Below are positions 32,501-44,339 of a stretch of DNA of 64,000 nucleotides, one piece after another. Below the pieces are notes generated by a model. That model did not search any database. It saw nothing but the letters and a program-made list of their open reading frames with translations, and was not told the DNA's origin. Numbering within the stretch: the stretch's first letter is position 1; every line of letters begins with the position of its first letter. The position numbers and the translations under genes are program-made. Source of the DNA: Sorghum bicolor (lineage: Eukaryota > Streptophyta > Magnoliopsida > Poales > Poaceae); assembly GCF_000003195.3 (NCBI RefSeq), contig NC_012877.2:15245344-15309343 (forward strand), in the 5' to 3' direction.

Positions 32501-35500
32501 AACCTCGAAAGCCATGTTCATTTAACGAATAGCTTCGTTCTCAATCGTTCTTGTGTGGTCACGATCGTAGTAATAAGTCGTGTCATTTAGTACGCTTTCT
32601 TTCAAAGCTTTTCTTTTGCTTGTCGTTTATTCTTAGTCGTGATTGTTTGTTTGCCTGTTTGTGTTGCTTGGTTGCTACGAGTAGAAGAAACGTGGTTCGT
32701 CAACAGTGAAGACCAGGAGTTGAGGACCGACAGTCAGAAGTTAGAGATCAGAAGAAGGAAGTCAAAAGATTTCTGAGCAGATATACACTGGAAATAAAGG
32801 CAAGTGCAGGCACCCTTTGATCATATTGTACCTATGAACTTTAAATACATTTACTTTCCATTGCATGTGGCTTAATACTGCAAACCCTAAGGACATGACT
32901 AGTCTTCTACCATATTCCTTGTATACCTGGGTTCATACATGGGTAGTATAGTGAACAGTAGATATGCTTAGTTGCTCTACTCATCTAATCTATATAATAA
33001 TAAAAATAATGATCTTTCTCAATAAATTCTTCAATGATGATAAATGATTAAATGATGAACAATGGTCTCTTCGGTGATGGAGATGTTGCGGTGCTTGCGA
33101 GCATCGTGGTTTGGTTGAGGACAGGGGGAGCGGGTACTGTTGGTGGTCCGGTTTGCCGGGCGTACCCGTCTCTGCTCTCCGTAAGGACTTAGTCAGGGAG
33201 CGGCCCCCTGGGACTTACAGTGCAGCTCCAAGCTATGTGGCTCTGGCTTGACTAATTATCAGGACCTCCGCTGGTAGGGTGTTACTTTCCGGGTAGGCGT
33301 AAGGAATGTAGCTTGGGTATTCATATTAAGAGGTCGGTCAGTTCGGGGTCCCATTGCTATGGGCACGGCTGCCGCGCGCCCCGGCAAAAACTTACGAGTG
33401 GCATCCTATTAGTTGGACCCTGTGAAAGGTCTCGTAGTGAAACCCTGCCTGCTCACCTTGGTAGTGTTTTGGGGAGTCGCGACCCCGGGGAAATGGGAAT
33501 CACGACTTGGAGTGAACGTGCACACCTCTGCAGAGTGTAAAACTGATATATCAGTCGTGCTCACGGTCACAAGCGGCCCAGACCCTCACTTGATGAGCAA
33601 ATTGGATTCACTGGATACTTAGAGGCGAAACTTGGTTGAGGTTGCAACCTCGTGCTTTGGCGGAATGGCTATTCTGTGTTGGCAGGATTGCTATCCTGTG
33701 TTCTTAATTGGGATTGCTATCCTATGACCTTAATGGGGTTGCTACCCCGAGTTACTATGTGAGGTTGCTACCTCGATAATAATAATAATATTAATAATGA
33801 TGATGATTAATAAAATGGTTAATCTACTTCCATCTAATTAAGGGTTGGGATGCTTTACCCATGTTTAGTAATAGGTTGTTTTAATAAAAGAATTGTAATA
33901 AAAGTTTACCAACTTAAAAGCTCACTTGCAGTTAAACAGTGTCAGCTTTTCCTTTGATTAAGCCTTGCATGTCATTATACTTTCCGCCTGTACTTGTTGA
34001 GTTCGACATGAACTCACCCTTGCTATTTTCCCCCACACCCCAGTGTGTAGTAAAGTGTTGCTCAGAAGAAGGACATAGATGCTATGGAGTTTTCTAGAAG
34101 CTTATCAGAAGTGCTTGGCGTACGGAGCCCCCAGTCAACCGTCCCTGAGAAGATTGGAGCCTAAGAAGTTTAGCTATTGTTTCCACGTACTCTGATGTTT
34201 GTAAGTGTTAATATAAATATGTTTTCCGCTATATATAACACTGTTTCTGATATTTCTATTCTTTGTTGTATATGTGGACTTCCTGGGCACACATATGACG
34301 ACTCTGGTCTTATTTTAAAAGCCAGGGTGTGACAGAGAGTTTTATCGAGTCCGTGACCTCCTTCGCATAGAAGGAATGTCCGATGAGACCCTAAATGGAA
34401 GCTCTTTCCATTCTCTTTAACGGGAAAAGCTAGACATTGGTACAAACTCAAAATAGGGAGTGTTCATGGAGATTGGAAGGAGTTACATAATAGTTTTCTT
34501 TTAAAATATTTTCCAATCTCCAAACTAGCGGAACTTCGGCGTGAGATTATTTCTTTTAGACAACTGGAAGAAGAATCTCTTAGGAAATCATGGGACCGCT
34601 TATTAACCTTACTCTCACTGGCCCAAAGCTCTCTATTCCAGAAGAAGTTCTTCTAATTCACTTTTTTGAGGGCCTTAGTGGGGAAAATAAGCAAACCTTG
34701 AATACAGCCTCTAGAGGATCCTTCTATCACCTACCTGCTAGTGAAGCTTGGAATTTGATTGATTTATTAAGTGGAAAGTCTCCTAGCTTTTATATCCCTG
34801 AGAAAGAGACAGAACTAGTTCCTAGACAAGAAGAAGAAGTTTCGATAGCCAGATCACAACCACTTCAATTCCAAACTTTAGCTATCGATCCTAAACCATC
34901 AATACCCCAAAATTCTCCAAGGGAGGAAGGAATTCCGACCTTAAATATTTCAGGTACTGATGGTTTAGACTTCTGGTTCCATAAGAGACCTTCAAGCAGG
35001 GATAATTCAAATCCTCGCAATAATGGTTCTCTTAGAGAATGTCCTGGTTCCTGTTATGAAGAAGTCGAGGATGACACATCAAGTGAAGGAGAGCTAAGCC
35101 ATATTGAAAATTCTAACACCTCCCCTTTCCTGATCACAAATTCTAAATGGCTAGAATGTGTAGAATGGATGGATAAGGAAGAAGCCTTAATGAATTCTGA
35201 CTTTCTTTCAATTTCAAATGGTGAGTTCTTGACTCCCTTTGAAGATAGGATTCATCCAACTATAGAAGAGGACATAAGTGAGACCAATCCAAGAGAAACT
35301 CTGAACATTCATATTGGAGACGAAGATAACATTAATGAGCATGGAATCTATTTTATAGCCACTTTGTTTACTCCATGCTCATATGCAACATCTTCCCAAT
35401 CTATTGGTCTCTCCAACATCACCACATTTGAGATCTCCAACGCCCTCTTCCTTTCTATTTATAAAAACTTTAAAAGGGCGGTTGTCGATGCATATGTCTA

Positions 35501-35540
35501 TATAAATATTGCAGATCTCGTTGAGTTGATCTTGACTTAG
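29552..35540 (+). pseudogene. gag: Athila-like Gag, split and frameshifted
   Basis: The N-terminal 60 residues (29552-29731, with FEIDPEYIEFVQ and PFSGEGEENPY) are followed by the nested solo LTR. The gag core resumes at about 34335 with YRVRDLLRIEGMS, KWKLFPFSL and WDRLLTLL-like segments in shifting frames. The last part, 34590-35540, is an open frame of 316 residues (IPEEVLLIHFFEGLSG, then an acidic Ser/Glu-rich tail). At least three frame breaks are needed, one at the insertion site. No zinc knuckle was seen, and no protease or polymerase follows. The core belongs to the retrotransposon gag domain family. Confidence 0.7.
29733..34334 (+). mobile_element. Solo LTR, 4.6 kb, Gypsy (Tekay/Del-like?)
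   Basis: Flanked by a perfect 5-bp duplication GAGAG (29728-29732 and 34335-34339). It begins TATAACACCCC and ends GGGTGTGACA, an imperfect inverted repeat of the TGTNACACCC type seen in Del/Tekay LTRs. It has a TATATATAT box near 30283, a GC-rich leader-like stretch (30290-30900), then about 1.6 kb of very AT-rich sequence that looks intron-like. No retroviral domain is present, so it is a single LTR left after recombination. Clade assignment is by general likeness only. Confidence 0.7.
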
Positions 35541-38500
35541 GTCAGCGTTGGAAGGAAAACCACTTCGCCGACACAAATTGATGGTTTCCCAAGGACAAGC
35601 TTGGTGTCCTAAAATAAGCACTGATCAGATCATAACATGAGTTTTTAATTATTTACAATATTACCTTGTGTATTGAGCATATAAGGATAATTGTAAAAAT
35701 ATTCCTTCGGGTATTCTTGTCACTAACCTTTACAGGATTGGAGCAAGAAGATCGGATGAATGACAAGCACAAGGTATGTCCAACCAATCATCATACAACA
35801 TTGAATTAAATTCATCCAAACTTGAATTCTGCAAAATTCAAGCTTGGGGGAGTACTTTACATAAAAACATCCTTTGCCATGTTGCTATGTTGGTTGTCCC
35901 TACCTTTAAGACATGCTCAATTTGTTAAATACTAACCACACTACTTCATCTCCACTTGCGTAGATCTCTATAAATCCTGTCATGCTACCTTTGTCTATTT
36001 ACTAGTAAGTGTTAGTTTGGATGCACTGCACATACTTCTATTGGCTTTTAAATTAAGCATGGTGCTTAGGTTAAACAGCCTTCCTTAATCTGATTAGACA
36101 TGGAGTCTAGTTCGGTTATTGAACTAAAAAACTGTTTGTGTAGACATTGCTATATTTTTGTCGGACTAACCCCTGCAGAAAAACTTTCAATATCGATTTG
36201 GGAAGTCCTGAGATAAACTCACATCAGAGACGAAGAGAGTGACACATGAAGTTTAACAATTTGCACAAGAAGGACATAGCTCATTCATCATAGAGAGATG
36301 ATCCATGGAGGGTGCCACAAACACGATGCACAACCGCTAAGAAAGGAAAGCTTCCACAAGGTGATACTATACCATCACTCTTCAAGCAAGGTAACATCTT
36401 AAAGTACTTGACTATCACTTTTATAAGCTTCTCCTTGGTTCTGGCGTTCATATAAATAAAAGAGACAAACATGTATGATTTACAACTCTAGATTAACCAA
36501 CCCAACTGATTCAACATGTTTAGTCCTTTAATCCTTGTTCTTAGTACTACCTCCATGATCCCACACTCCTAATCATATGAGCTAAAATGTTACACATTCA
36601 ATCATTGAGAGATATAAAGAAAAATACATATACATAGATAGATTATCTTTCCATAAGGTTGAGCGATCTGATCTGACAAATGTTATAAGTGCTACACTCA
36701 TGAACTTTTCATCCATCGACTTTGTCTTACTCACTATGCTTAGGGTTAGAGAAGAACAAATACACTTTAGGTTCTATTGGTGTTTTCCACCAACAGGACC
36801 CATGCACTTGATCTCTGCCTTGTCTCTATGAGCAGGTACACTTCGAGCAAAACACGGAGGAGTTTTATAACTCTCAGACTCTACCAAGTAAAGGACCTGG
36901 ATCTACGAGCACAAACACACTGAGCAGGATACTGCCAACGCCGCACTTCGAACTGCTGGGCAAGCGAAGAGGTGCAGACGTCAAGGTCCGCACCTGAATC
37001 AAATGACGCACCTGAAGAATGAACACGGTGAGAAGTCTTGTTAAGAAGACTTAAAACATTGAACCCTCGCCGAAAGGTAAGATCGGTAGTTATCCATATT
37101 TATCCTTTCTGCATTCCATTTTCCCTTTAATTATTTACTTTCCTTAAATAGATTATTAGTTAATCATGCTATCTTGAAAAGAAAATAAAAATATTAAAAA
37201 ATACTAAGCCCCATGTGAGTATACGAGTGGCATAAAACCCATAAGTACCTACACTGTGGTGGCATAAAAATAAAATAAATATTTCTTTTCTGCTTTGTAA
37301 AATAAAAATATAAAAACAGAGAGTAATATTTATTGAGGAAGCTCAACATGATGAAGGCTAGATATTTATGCTAACACTTAATTAGTTCCACAAGCTTTGT
37401 TGTCTATTTGAGCTCCACAGAATTTAAGAATCAAGAAGACTAGCAGACGGAGGACATTCTAATCGCTGTCCGAATGTTGCTGACTTTCAAATACACCTCT
37501 GCCACCTGCTAGCTACATCAAGAGAAATTACGTCAAAATTCAGCTTAGGGGAGAGCACCCCCATTTATCTCGCTAAGTATTTCTACCTATCTTTATACTT
37601 ATATTATATTAGAATATTAAAATACATAAACTATGAAAAAACCAAATAAAGATTTTGTGCTTATATATATATTTTTCTTAGTGTGTTTAATAAATAAATA
37701 AAGTGGCTATGCTAATCTGAATCTTAATAATAAAACTCTAGCATGGATATGATGAATAGTTGCTCTGTCTAATTTGCAAATTTGAAGTTCTCTCTCAAGT
37801 TTAGACATAACTGTTATAATTTAAAGCTTGCTCTAGATCTAAACTTGTGGGATGAAAACTTGATCTGAAATCTAAGTTGTTAACGGATATGATATGGGAA
37901 GGTTGAGCTGCTGTTTATCTGTTCCTAGAGATGCTAGAATTTTGGAGAATTTTATCTTTGAAAAATCTTTAAAATATTGCATGATGAGTTCCTGTATGAT
38001 GAGAGTTTAAATTCCTACCACAGCCATATATACATGCTTGCTAGACTTTGAGCCACACATTTATTATTTACTGCTTATGAGCATTGAATGTGGTCAAGCT
38101 GTGTAGACCCTTAGGAGCTTGTCATGTGGTTAAATCAAGATTCACTTGCACATTCACTCATATATGCTACTTCTACTCCGGAAGTACCATTCACATATAT
38201 CCATCCATGTCCATCTCCAGAACCACCCAAAAATATTCTACTCCTAATCAGGGAGAGAATAACCAAAAATATTTCTACTTTTCCTTGTGAAATAAATGCT
38301 CAAGTTATCTTGTTACTACCACTTGCTATATTATCTCATGAGATGAGTGCTCTAAAAAAAAGAGAGAAAAAAAAATAAACGAGGAAATAAAAAGGGGCAA
38401 GTGCCCGGAACCTCGAAAGAAAGAAAAAGTGAGACGAGAGGTAAAAATGGACAAGTGTCCAATAGTAGAATTAGGGGTACAAGATACCCACCTGAGAGGA

Positions 38501-39200
38501 AAGAAAAAGAAGAGCATCTCATTCTCCTCATAAAGTTTCAAAAAGCAAGGAAGGTATGTATCCCCTCAAAAGAGCAAAAGTAGAATTAGACTTCCACCAT
38601 TGTTATCACCATCATCACCATACACCATTCATTCGCCACACATGCACATCTTGATTTGACTTATTGACTTGTTTCTCTGGATCCATGGTTTGACTATGCA
38701 ATAAATGTCTTGTAAGTATGTATTAGCTGTCTCCCACCTATGAGCTCCAGATATTAAAGCCTTATTAGAGTAGGGTGAGAGAGAAGACAATGTCACTATG
38801 CCTTATACCACAAATACCACATATCTTGAGAGAAGGCATATACCATCACTGCCTTGGTAAGGATCCAGAAATACCACAAAAGAGAGATTTAGAAAGTCAT
38901 ACAAGGAATCTCTGTGTTTTATTTGAAAATCTGCAAAAAACTCCAGAGCTATAGCTGATCAAGAATAAGAGACATGACACTTGGCTAGACTGTTCTATCT
39001 TTTAACTACTCAAGACAGAAGTGACGGTTACAAGTCCCATGGTGAAAGGTAAAGTAAGTAAGTTTTAGTTCTTGACAGTTTACTCTAACTCAGTGATGAG
39101 ATCTTATTTAAAAGCATGTGTACCATCAAATATTTAAGATATTGCAACAACTTCTGATCCATTGCTGAGTCTATCCTTGCTCAGGGACGAGCAAGAGGTA
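35541..39200 (+). other. Athila-like internal region without pol
   Basis: No protease, RT, RNase H or integrase frame is seen. AAGCTTGGGGGAG-like tracts recur at about 35841, 37548 (diverged) and 39200. A Lys/Arg-rich purine stretch at 38350-38580 and a GGACGAGCAAGAGG motif before the final tract are typical of the 3' part of such elements. Confidence 0.6.
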
Positions 39201-39212
39201 AGCTTGGGGGAG
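39201..39212 (+). other. Polypurine tract of the Athila-like element
   Basis: AGCTTGGGGGAG two bases before the 3' LTR. Confidence 0.8.
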
Positions 39213-39214
39213 TT

Positions 39215-40532
39215 TGTTGACGGTCCTTAAGTATCAAATTTAATTATCAAATAAACAAAGAAAAGGATCCAAATGAAATCAACATCTAGACTTAGGGTTT
39301 TATCTGACAGAATTCCATGAGTTTTGGTGTTTGTCTATTTCTGCAGGGGGTTATCAGGAAATATGAAAGAAAGGCCCACACGTCGGGTTTACATAGAGAT
39401 ATTAATGTGCCGCGCAATTTTCTACCATCTAGAAGACTCCAGAAGCCACGGGAACGAACGGGAGGCCGATCGGGCCCGGGGGCAGGGCGCCCGCCCAGCT
39501 ACAGTAACCAATCAGCTTCAACTTCGCGGATCATGCTCCACCGACCTAATACTTCAAGGAAAACCACACGATCAATGTCGGTTTAATCCGACGGCCCAGG
39601 TTGACTTGAGGGGACTATATAACCAGACCCCCTGGCCCCTGGAGGAGACACCCCTTGATCATTATTCATTATTCATAGACAGAGCAAAAGCTAGGGTTTA
39701 GAGATGAGAGCTCTCCTCTCTTCTCTAAACTAGAGTAGATCTAGATAGTAGCAAGATGGAGAGCGAAGGAGGATTAGAGGAGAGGCCGGCCTGTCGGTTC
39801 TTCCTCCGGTTGTACTTCGTCATGATCAAGCTCTAATCAAGCTTGCTCATGGGATGACTCTGGTAATCTACTTCTAATTCATTATGCAATTACTAATTAT
39901 GTATGTTCTGGTTCACAACTCTTTTGAGTATTCTAATCTATAGGACGCTATAGGTGAGAGTTGTAGTATAGGTGTAAGCGTGGTGCTTAGACCTAGATTA
40001 CTTGTGGATATCCCCTGTCTAGCTGGATCGTGTGGTAGGCCGCGTAGGTGACAGTTACGTTGGTCCTCTATAGTCCACCTCTCGTTAGCAGGACGGGTAG
40101 GGTTTATCGGCCTAAGGATAAGCATCCTTTGTGGTGTACTCTTATCACGTGGTTCGTCCTAGACATAGACATACCCCTTTGAAGTAGAGAAACCATAGTT
40201 ATACTCAATATTCTGCTACCATCGCCCATATATTAGTATTGCTCTAATCTCTATTCCCATATTATCACTCACTATTATCTTACCTTTAATATTGTTCTTA
40301 TTCAATTCTACCATCTTTCCTATTCACACCTATCTATCTATCTTGGTTAAGTTAGAGCATAGTTGGTTCTCCCGTTTCCCTGTGGATACGATAAAACCTT
40401 TAACCGGGTAAAAGCTTCAACGGTATCCGTGCGCTTGCGGATTATCTGTGTGCGTATAAATACCATAGTACACTCTAGTGCCATGCTGGGGATGACAACC
40501 TAGTATTCAAGTGGTGTTAGCAAGTGTCAACA
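39215..40532 (+). repeat. 3' LTR of the Athila-like element
   Basis: 1,318 bp, almost identical to 28056-29394 apart from about 15 substitutions and one 21-bp deletion. Confidence 0.92.
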
Positions 40533-40537
40533 ACCCA

Positions 40538-41605
40538 CGCCACGACATCAACGAACACCACTGACGTAAGCACGGGGATGCTAAGGAGCGAGGCTATAGC
40601 GCTCACCGCGGTGGACGCTATGACAGCGACAAGGACCGGATGGCTCTAGAGTTGTCGGGGCCTCGAGTCTTTAGTCGAGCGATCTGCAGCATGCTGCTGC
40701 CCAACTCGTTTCGACCCCCAACTAGTATCGCCAAGTACATTGGCGAGACTAAGCTAGAGCTATGGCTAGCGGACTTTTGGCTAGCATGCTAGTTGGGAGG
40801 AGCTCGAGGAGATGATCGAGCCATCATCCGATACCTCCCCCTCTTCCTCTCTAACACTACTCGCAGGTGGCTCGAGGAGCTCCCCACCAACCAAATCTAT
40901 GACTGGGCTGACCTAGTTAGGGTGTTCGAGGCAAACTTCAAAGGAACCTATATCCACCTTGGAAACCCATGGGACCTCAGCAAATGCAAGCAGAAGGCTA
41001 GAGAATCCCTCCGAGAGTATGCTCGACGCTTCTCAAAGCAACGCACTGAGCTCCCACATAACGTCGACCATGACATCATCCTGGCATTTGTGTCCGGCAT
41101 CACTTGCAAGTACTTAGTACGGGAGTTGGTGCGTAATCACCCGTCGACGAGTTGATGGATGCAGTGGCCAACTACACAGCCGACGAAGAAGTTGTTGGCG
41201 CATTCTTCAGCCATGAAAGAAACAAAGGTAAGGCGCTGGCAGACGACGATGAGGGCCCTAGCAGAGGACCCAAGAAGAAGAACAAGAAGAAGAAAAAGGC
41301 ACAGCAGAACAAGCACGAGGCCGTCAACGACGATTTCATCGCTATGGTCGAATGAAAGAAGTCTCGAGGCCCCCCAGAAGGGGTTGTCTTTGACAAGATG
41401 TTTAAGGAGCCCTGCCCTTATCACAAAGGAGGAGACAACCACAAGCTTGAAGACTGCCGCATGCTAAAGAAGTACTTCGACAACCTAGGGCTGAAGAAGG
41501 ACGATCAACAGAAAGACATGGGCGATGACAAGGGAGGAAGCAAGGATGACGACAGGTTCCCCACGGTCCATGACTACTACATGATCTATGGCAGACCCGC
41601 AACAT
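40538..41605 (+). pseudogene. gag: Tat-type Gag, core and zinc knuckle
   Basis: Continues the gag interrupted at 28055. The retrotransposon gag core is at about 40793-41150 (RYLPLFLSNTTRRWLEELP, then WADLVRVFEANFKGTY). A lysine-rich linker (about 41265-41330) and a knuckle-like CPYHKGGDNHKLEDC motif (about 41411-41458) follow, the variant usual in Tat elements. Stops near 40787, 41150 and 41353 and one frame change break it. Confidence 0.8.
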
Positions 41606-41779
41606 AGCTCACTTTGCAACAACGCAAGAGGGAACGTTGGGAGGTCTTTGCAGCAAGGATGGCAGTGCCGCAGTACCTCAACTGGTCAAGTACCCCCATC
41701 ACCTTCGACCACGACGATCATCCTGATCGGGTGTCTACCCACACATCGTCGACCCTATCATCATCAACCCTCGACCCTC

Positions 41780-42352
41780 CAAGGTACTGACGGATGGCGA
41801 CAGCAGCCTCAACATCATCTACCTCGAAACCCTCGACCTCCTGGGAATCAAGAGAGCACAGTTCCAACCTAGTGCGGGCGGCTTCCACGGTGTCGTACCA
41901 GGGAAGAAGGCCCTACCGGTGGGTCGGATCGACCTACCGGTCTTTTTCAGCACAGCGGCCAACTTCAGAAAGGAGACCCTCACTTTCGAGGTGGTGGGTT
42001 TTCGAGGCACCTAACACACCATCATCGGCCGACCAGGGTACACCAAATTCGTGGCAATCCCCAACTACACCTACCTCAAACTGAAGATGCCCAGACCAAA
42101 GGGGGTCATCACTGTCAGCTCCTCCTATGAGCACGCCTACAAATGTGATGGCAAATGCTTCGAGTATGGGGAAGCAGTCGAGAACACCACTGAGCTTGCC
42201 TCAAGACTCGAGGCCCTTGCTGCTGAGGCACCTGAGCCAAAGCACCATGTGGGCAGCTTCGAGCCGGCAGAAGGCACCAAGAAGATCATGTTCAACCCTG
42301 ATAATTCTGACAACAAGGCGCTGACAATCAGTGCCAAACTTGACCCCAAATA
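41780..42352 (+). pseudogene. Retroviral-type aspartic protease
   Basis: The active-site region reads DGDSSLNIIY (near 41795-41825) where functional Tat proteases have DGGSSLNILY, so the flap-side Gly is changed. FHGVVPGKKALPVGRIDLPV and HTIIGRP motifs follow, with frame changes near 41880 and a stop near 42013. The last part (42051-42352) is an open linker into RT. The enzyme would cleave Gag-Pol. Confidence 0.75.
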
Positions 42353-42359
42353 GGAAGCC

Positions 42360-43420
42360 ATGCTCGTCGACTTTCTCCACGCGAATGCCGACATGTTTGC
42401 ATGGAGTCCCTCTAATATGCCTGGCGTACCGAGGGAAGTTGTCAAGCACTCCTTAGAGATCCGAGCCAGCTCCAAACCAGTGAAGCAACGCCTACGCCAC
42501 TTCAACGAGGAGAAGCACAGGATCATTGGGGAGGAGGTACATAAGCTTTTGGTGGCCAGGTTCATCAAGGAGGTTCTTCATTCCGAGTGGTTAGCTAATC
42601 TTGTACTAGTTAAGAAGAAGAATCGAAAGATGAGGATATGTGTTGACTATACTAGTTTAAATAAAGCATGTCCAAAAGTTCCATTTCCTTTACCACGTAT
42701 TGATGAAATTGTCGATTCCACTGCGGGATGTGAAACCCCCTCTTTCCTTGATGCTTATTCCGATTACCATCAAATAAAGATGAAGGAGTCAGATCAGCTC
42801 GCGACTTCCTTTATCACCCCTTTTGGCATGTATTGCTATGTCACCATGCCCTTCGGCCTTTGAAACACTGGGGCAACATACCAGTGATGCATTTTGTACG
42901 TTTTTGGAAAACACATAGAGTTGACTGTCGAGGCCTACGTCGACGATATTGTGGTCAATTCTAAGAAAGTAGGGAATCTCATACAGGACCTCGAGACCAC
43001 ATCCGAATGTCTACGCGCCAATAGTATCAAACTCAATCCCAAGAAATGTGTCTTTGGTGTACCGCGGGGTATGCTCTTGGGATACATTGTCTCTCAGCAC
43101 AGCATCGAGGCTAACTCCGAGAAATTCTCGGCCATCACCAAAATGTGGCCGATTCGAGACATCAAGGGCGTATAGAAAATCATGGGTTGCCTAGCAGCAC
43201 TTAGTCGTTTCATCTCTCGACTAGGAGAGAAGGCCTTGCCGCTGTATCGCCTCTTGAAGAAGTCCGAGCACTTCACATGGACACTCGAGGCCGAGGAGGC
43301 CCTCGACAAACTCAAAAGGATACTGTCCTCCGCTCCAGTCCTGGTGCCACCTCAGCCTGCAGAGCCTCTTCTCCTCTATATTCGGCGACAACCTAGGTTG
43401 TCAGCGCAGCCGTAGTCGTC
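42360..43420 (+). pseudogene. Reverse transcriptase domain (Gypsy)
   Basis: RT blocks in order: KHSLEI and KPVKQRLR, RMCVDY-like (RICVDYTSLNKACP), FLDAYSDYHQIKM with the first catalytic Asp, FGMYCYVTMPFGL, YVDD at 42936-42947, and GYIVSQHSIEAN, with ALSRFISRLGEKALP beyond. Stops interrupt at about 42861 (TGG to TGA), 42885 and 43174. These single-base losses are all transitions, as in methylated, silenced DNA. Confidence 0.85.
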
Positions 43421-43653
43421 GAGAGGCCTGAAGAAGGACATACGCTTCCAGTACAATGATCGGTCTACTTCATCACTGAGGTGCTCTTGGAAACAAAGGT
43501 ACGATACCCGCATATACAGAAGTTCATCTATGTAGTAATCCTCGCTCGACGTAAGCTGCAACACTACTTCCTTGGCCACCCTATCATAGTGATCTCATCC
43601 TTTCCCCTAGGCGAGATCATCCAAAACTGAGAGGCCACTGGGAGGATCGCCAA

Positions 43654-44118
43654 GTGGTCGGTCGAGCTCATGGGGAGGCCCCCACCTACACACCCTGCAA
43701 GGCCATCAAGTCACAAGTGCTGGCAGATTTTGTTGTAGAATGGAGCGACACCCAGCTTCCCCCAACACAAGTCCAAGCAGAGCTCTGGACATTGTACTTC
43801 GACGGGTCGCTCATAAAGACAGGAGCGGGTGCGGGCTTGCTCTTCATCTCGCCCCTTGGCGTTCACATGCAGTACATAGTTTGTATTCATTTTGTGGCCT
43901 CTAACAATGTCGCAGAGTATGAGGCTCTTGTAAATGGGCTAAGGATTGCCATCGAGCTCGGGGTCCGGCGCCTCAATGTTCGAGGCAATTCGCAACTCGT
44001 CATCGACCATGTCATGACGACCTCGAGCTGCTACAACCCCAAAATGGAGGCGCACTGCAAGGAAGTACGGAAGCTGGAGAACAAATTCCACGGCCTCGAG
44101 CTGAACCACATCGCCTGA
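43654..44118 (+). pseudogene. RNase H domain with altered catalytic site
   Basis: YFDGSLIKTGAGAGLLF carries the first Asp, AEYEALVNGLRIAIELG the Glu, and VRGNSQLVIDHV replaces the usual GDSQLV, so the third catalytic Asp (43987-43989) is Asn. This is a G to A change. The frame is open for 154 residues and ends with a stop where the family reads an ARREYNEAAD-like stretch, which continues just after. Confidence 0.8.
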
Positions 44119-44339
44119 CGGTACAACGAGGCAGCTGACGAGCTCGCCAAGATAGCGTCTACTCGAGTACTGTTCCACCGGATGTATTTTCAAGAGATCT
44201 ACTCGAGCCGTCCATCGACCTTGGCGTGGGGGCGGGTGTCGAAGCACTGATACCTGAGCCAGCCGACGCCATCGAAGCTCTTCTGGCAACCGCAGACGTG
44301 ACAGAGGTCGAGTAGTCATCTCGATGGCTAGGCCGATCG

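Larger units (their letters stand above)
28056..40532 (+). mobile_element. Athila-like Gypsy element, gag-only, with full LTRs
   Basis: A 12,477-bp insertion with a perfect target duplication ACCCA (28051-28055 and 40533-40537). LTRs start TGTTGACGG and end GTCAACA. A tRNA-Asp primer site follows the left LTR and a polypurine tract precedes the right one. The interior has only a broken gag and about 3.7 kb without pol, so it is non-autonomous. Subtracting the nested solo LTR gives a native length of about 7.9 kb. By hand count the LTRs differ at about 15 sites plus a 21-bp deletion, which suggests insertion about 0.4-0.5 million years ago at a usual grass rate. Confidence 0.9.
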
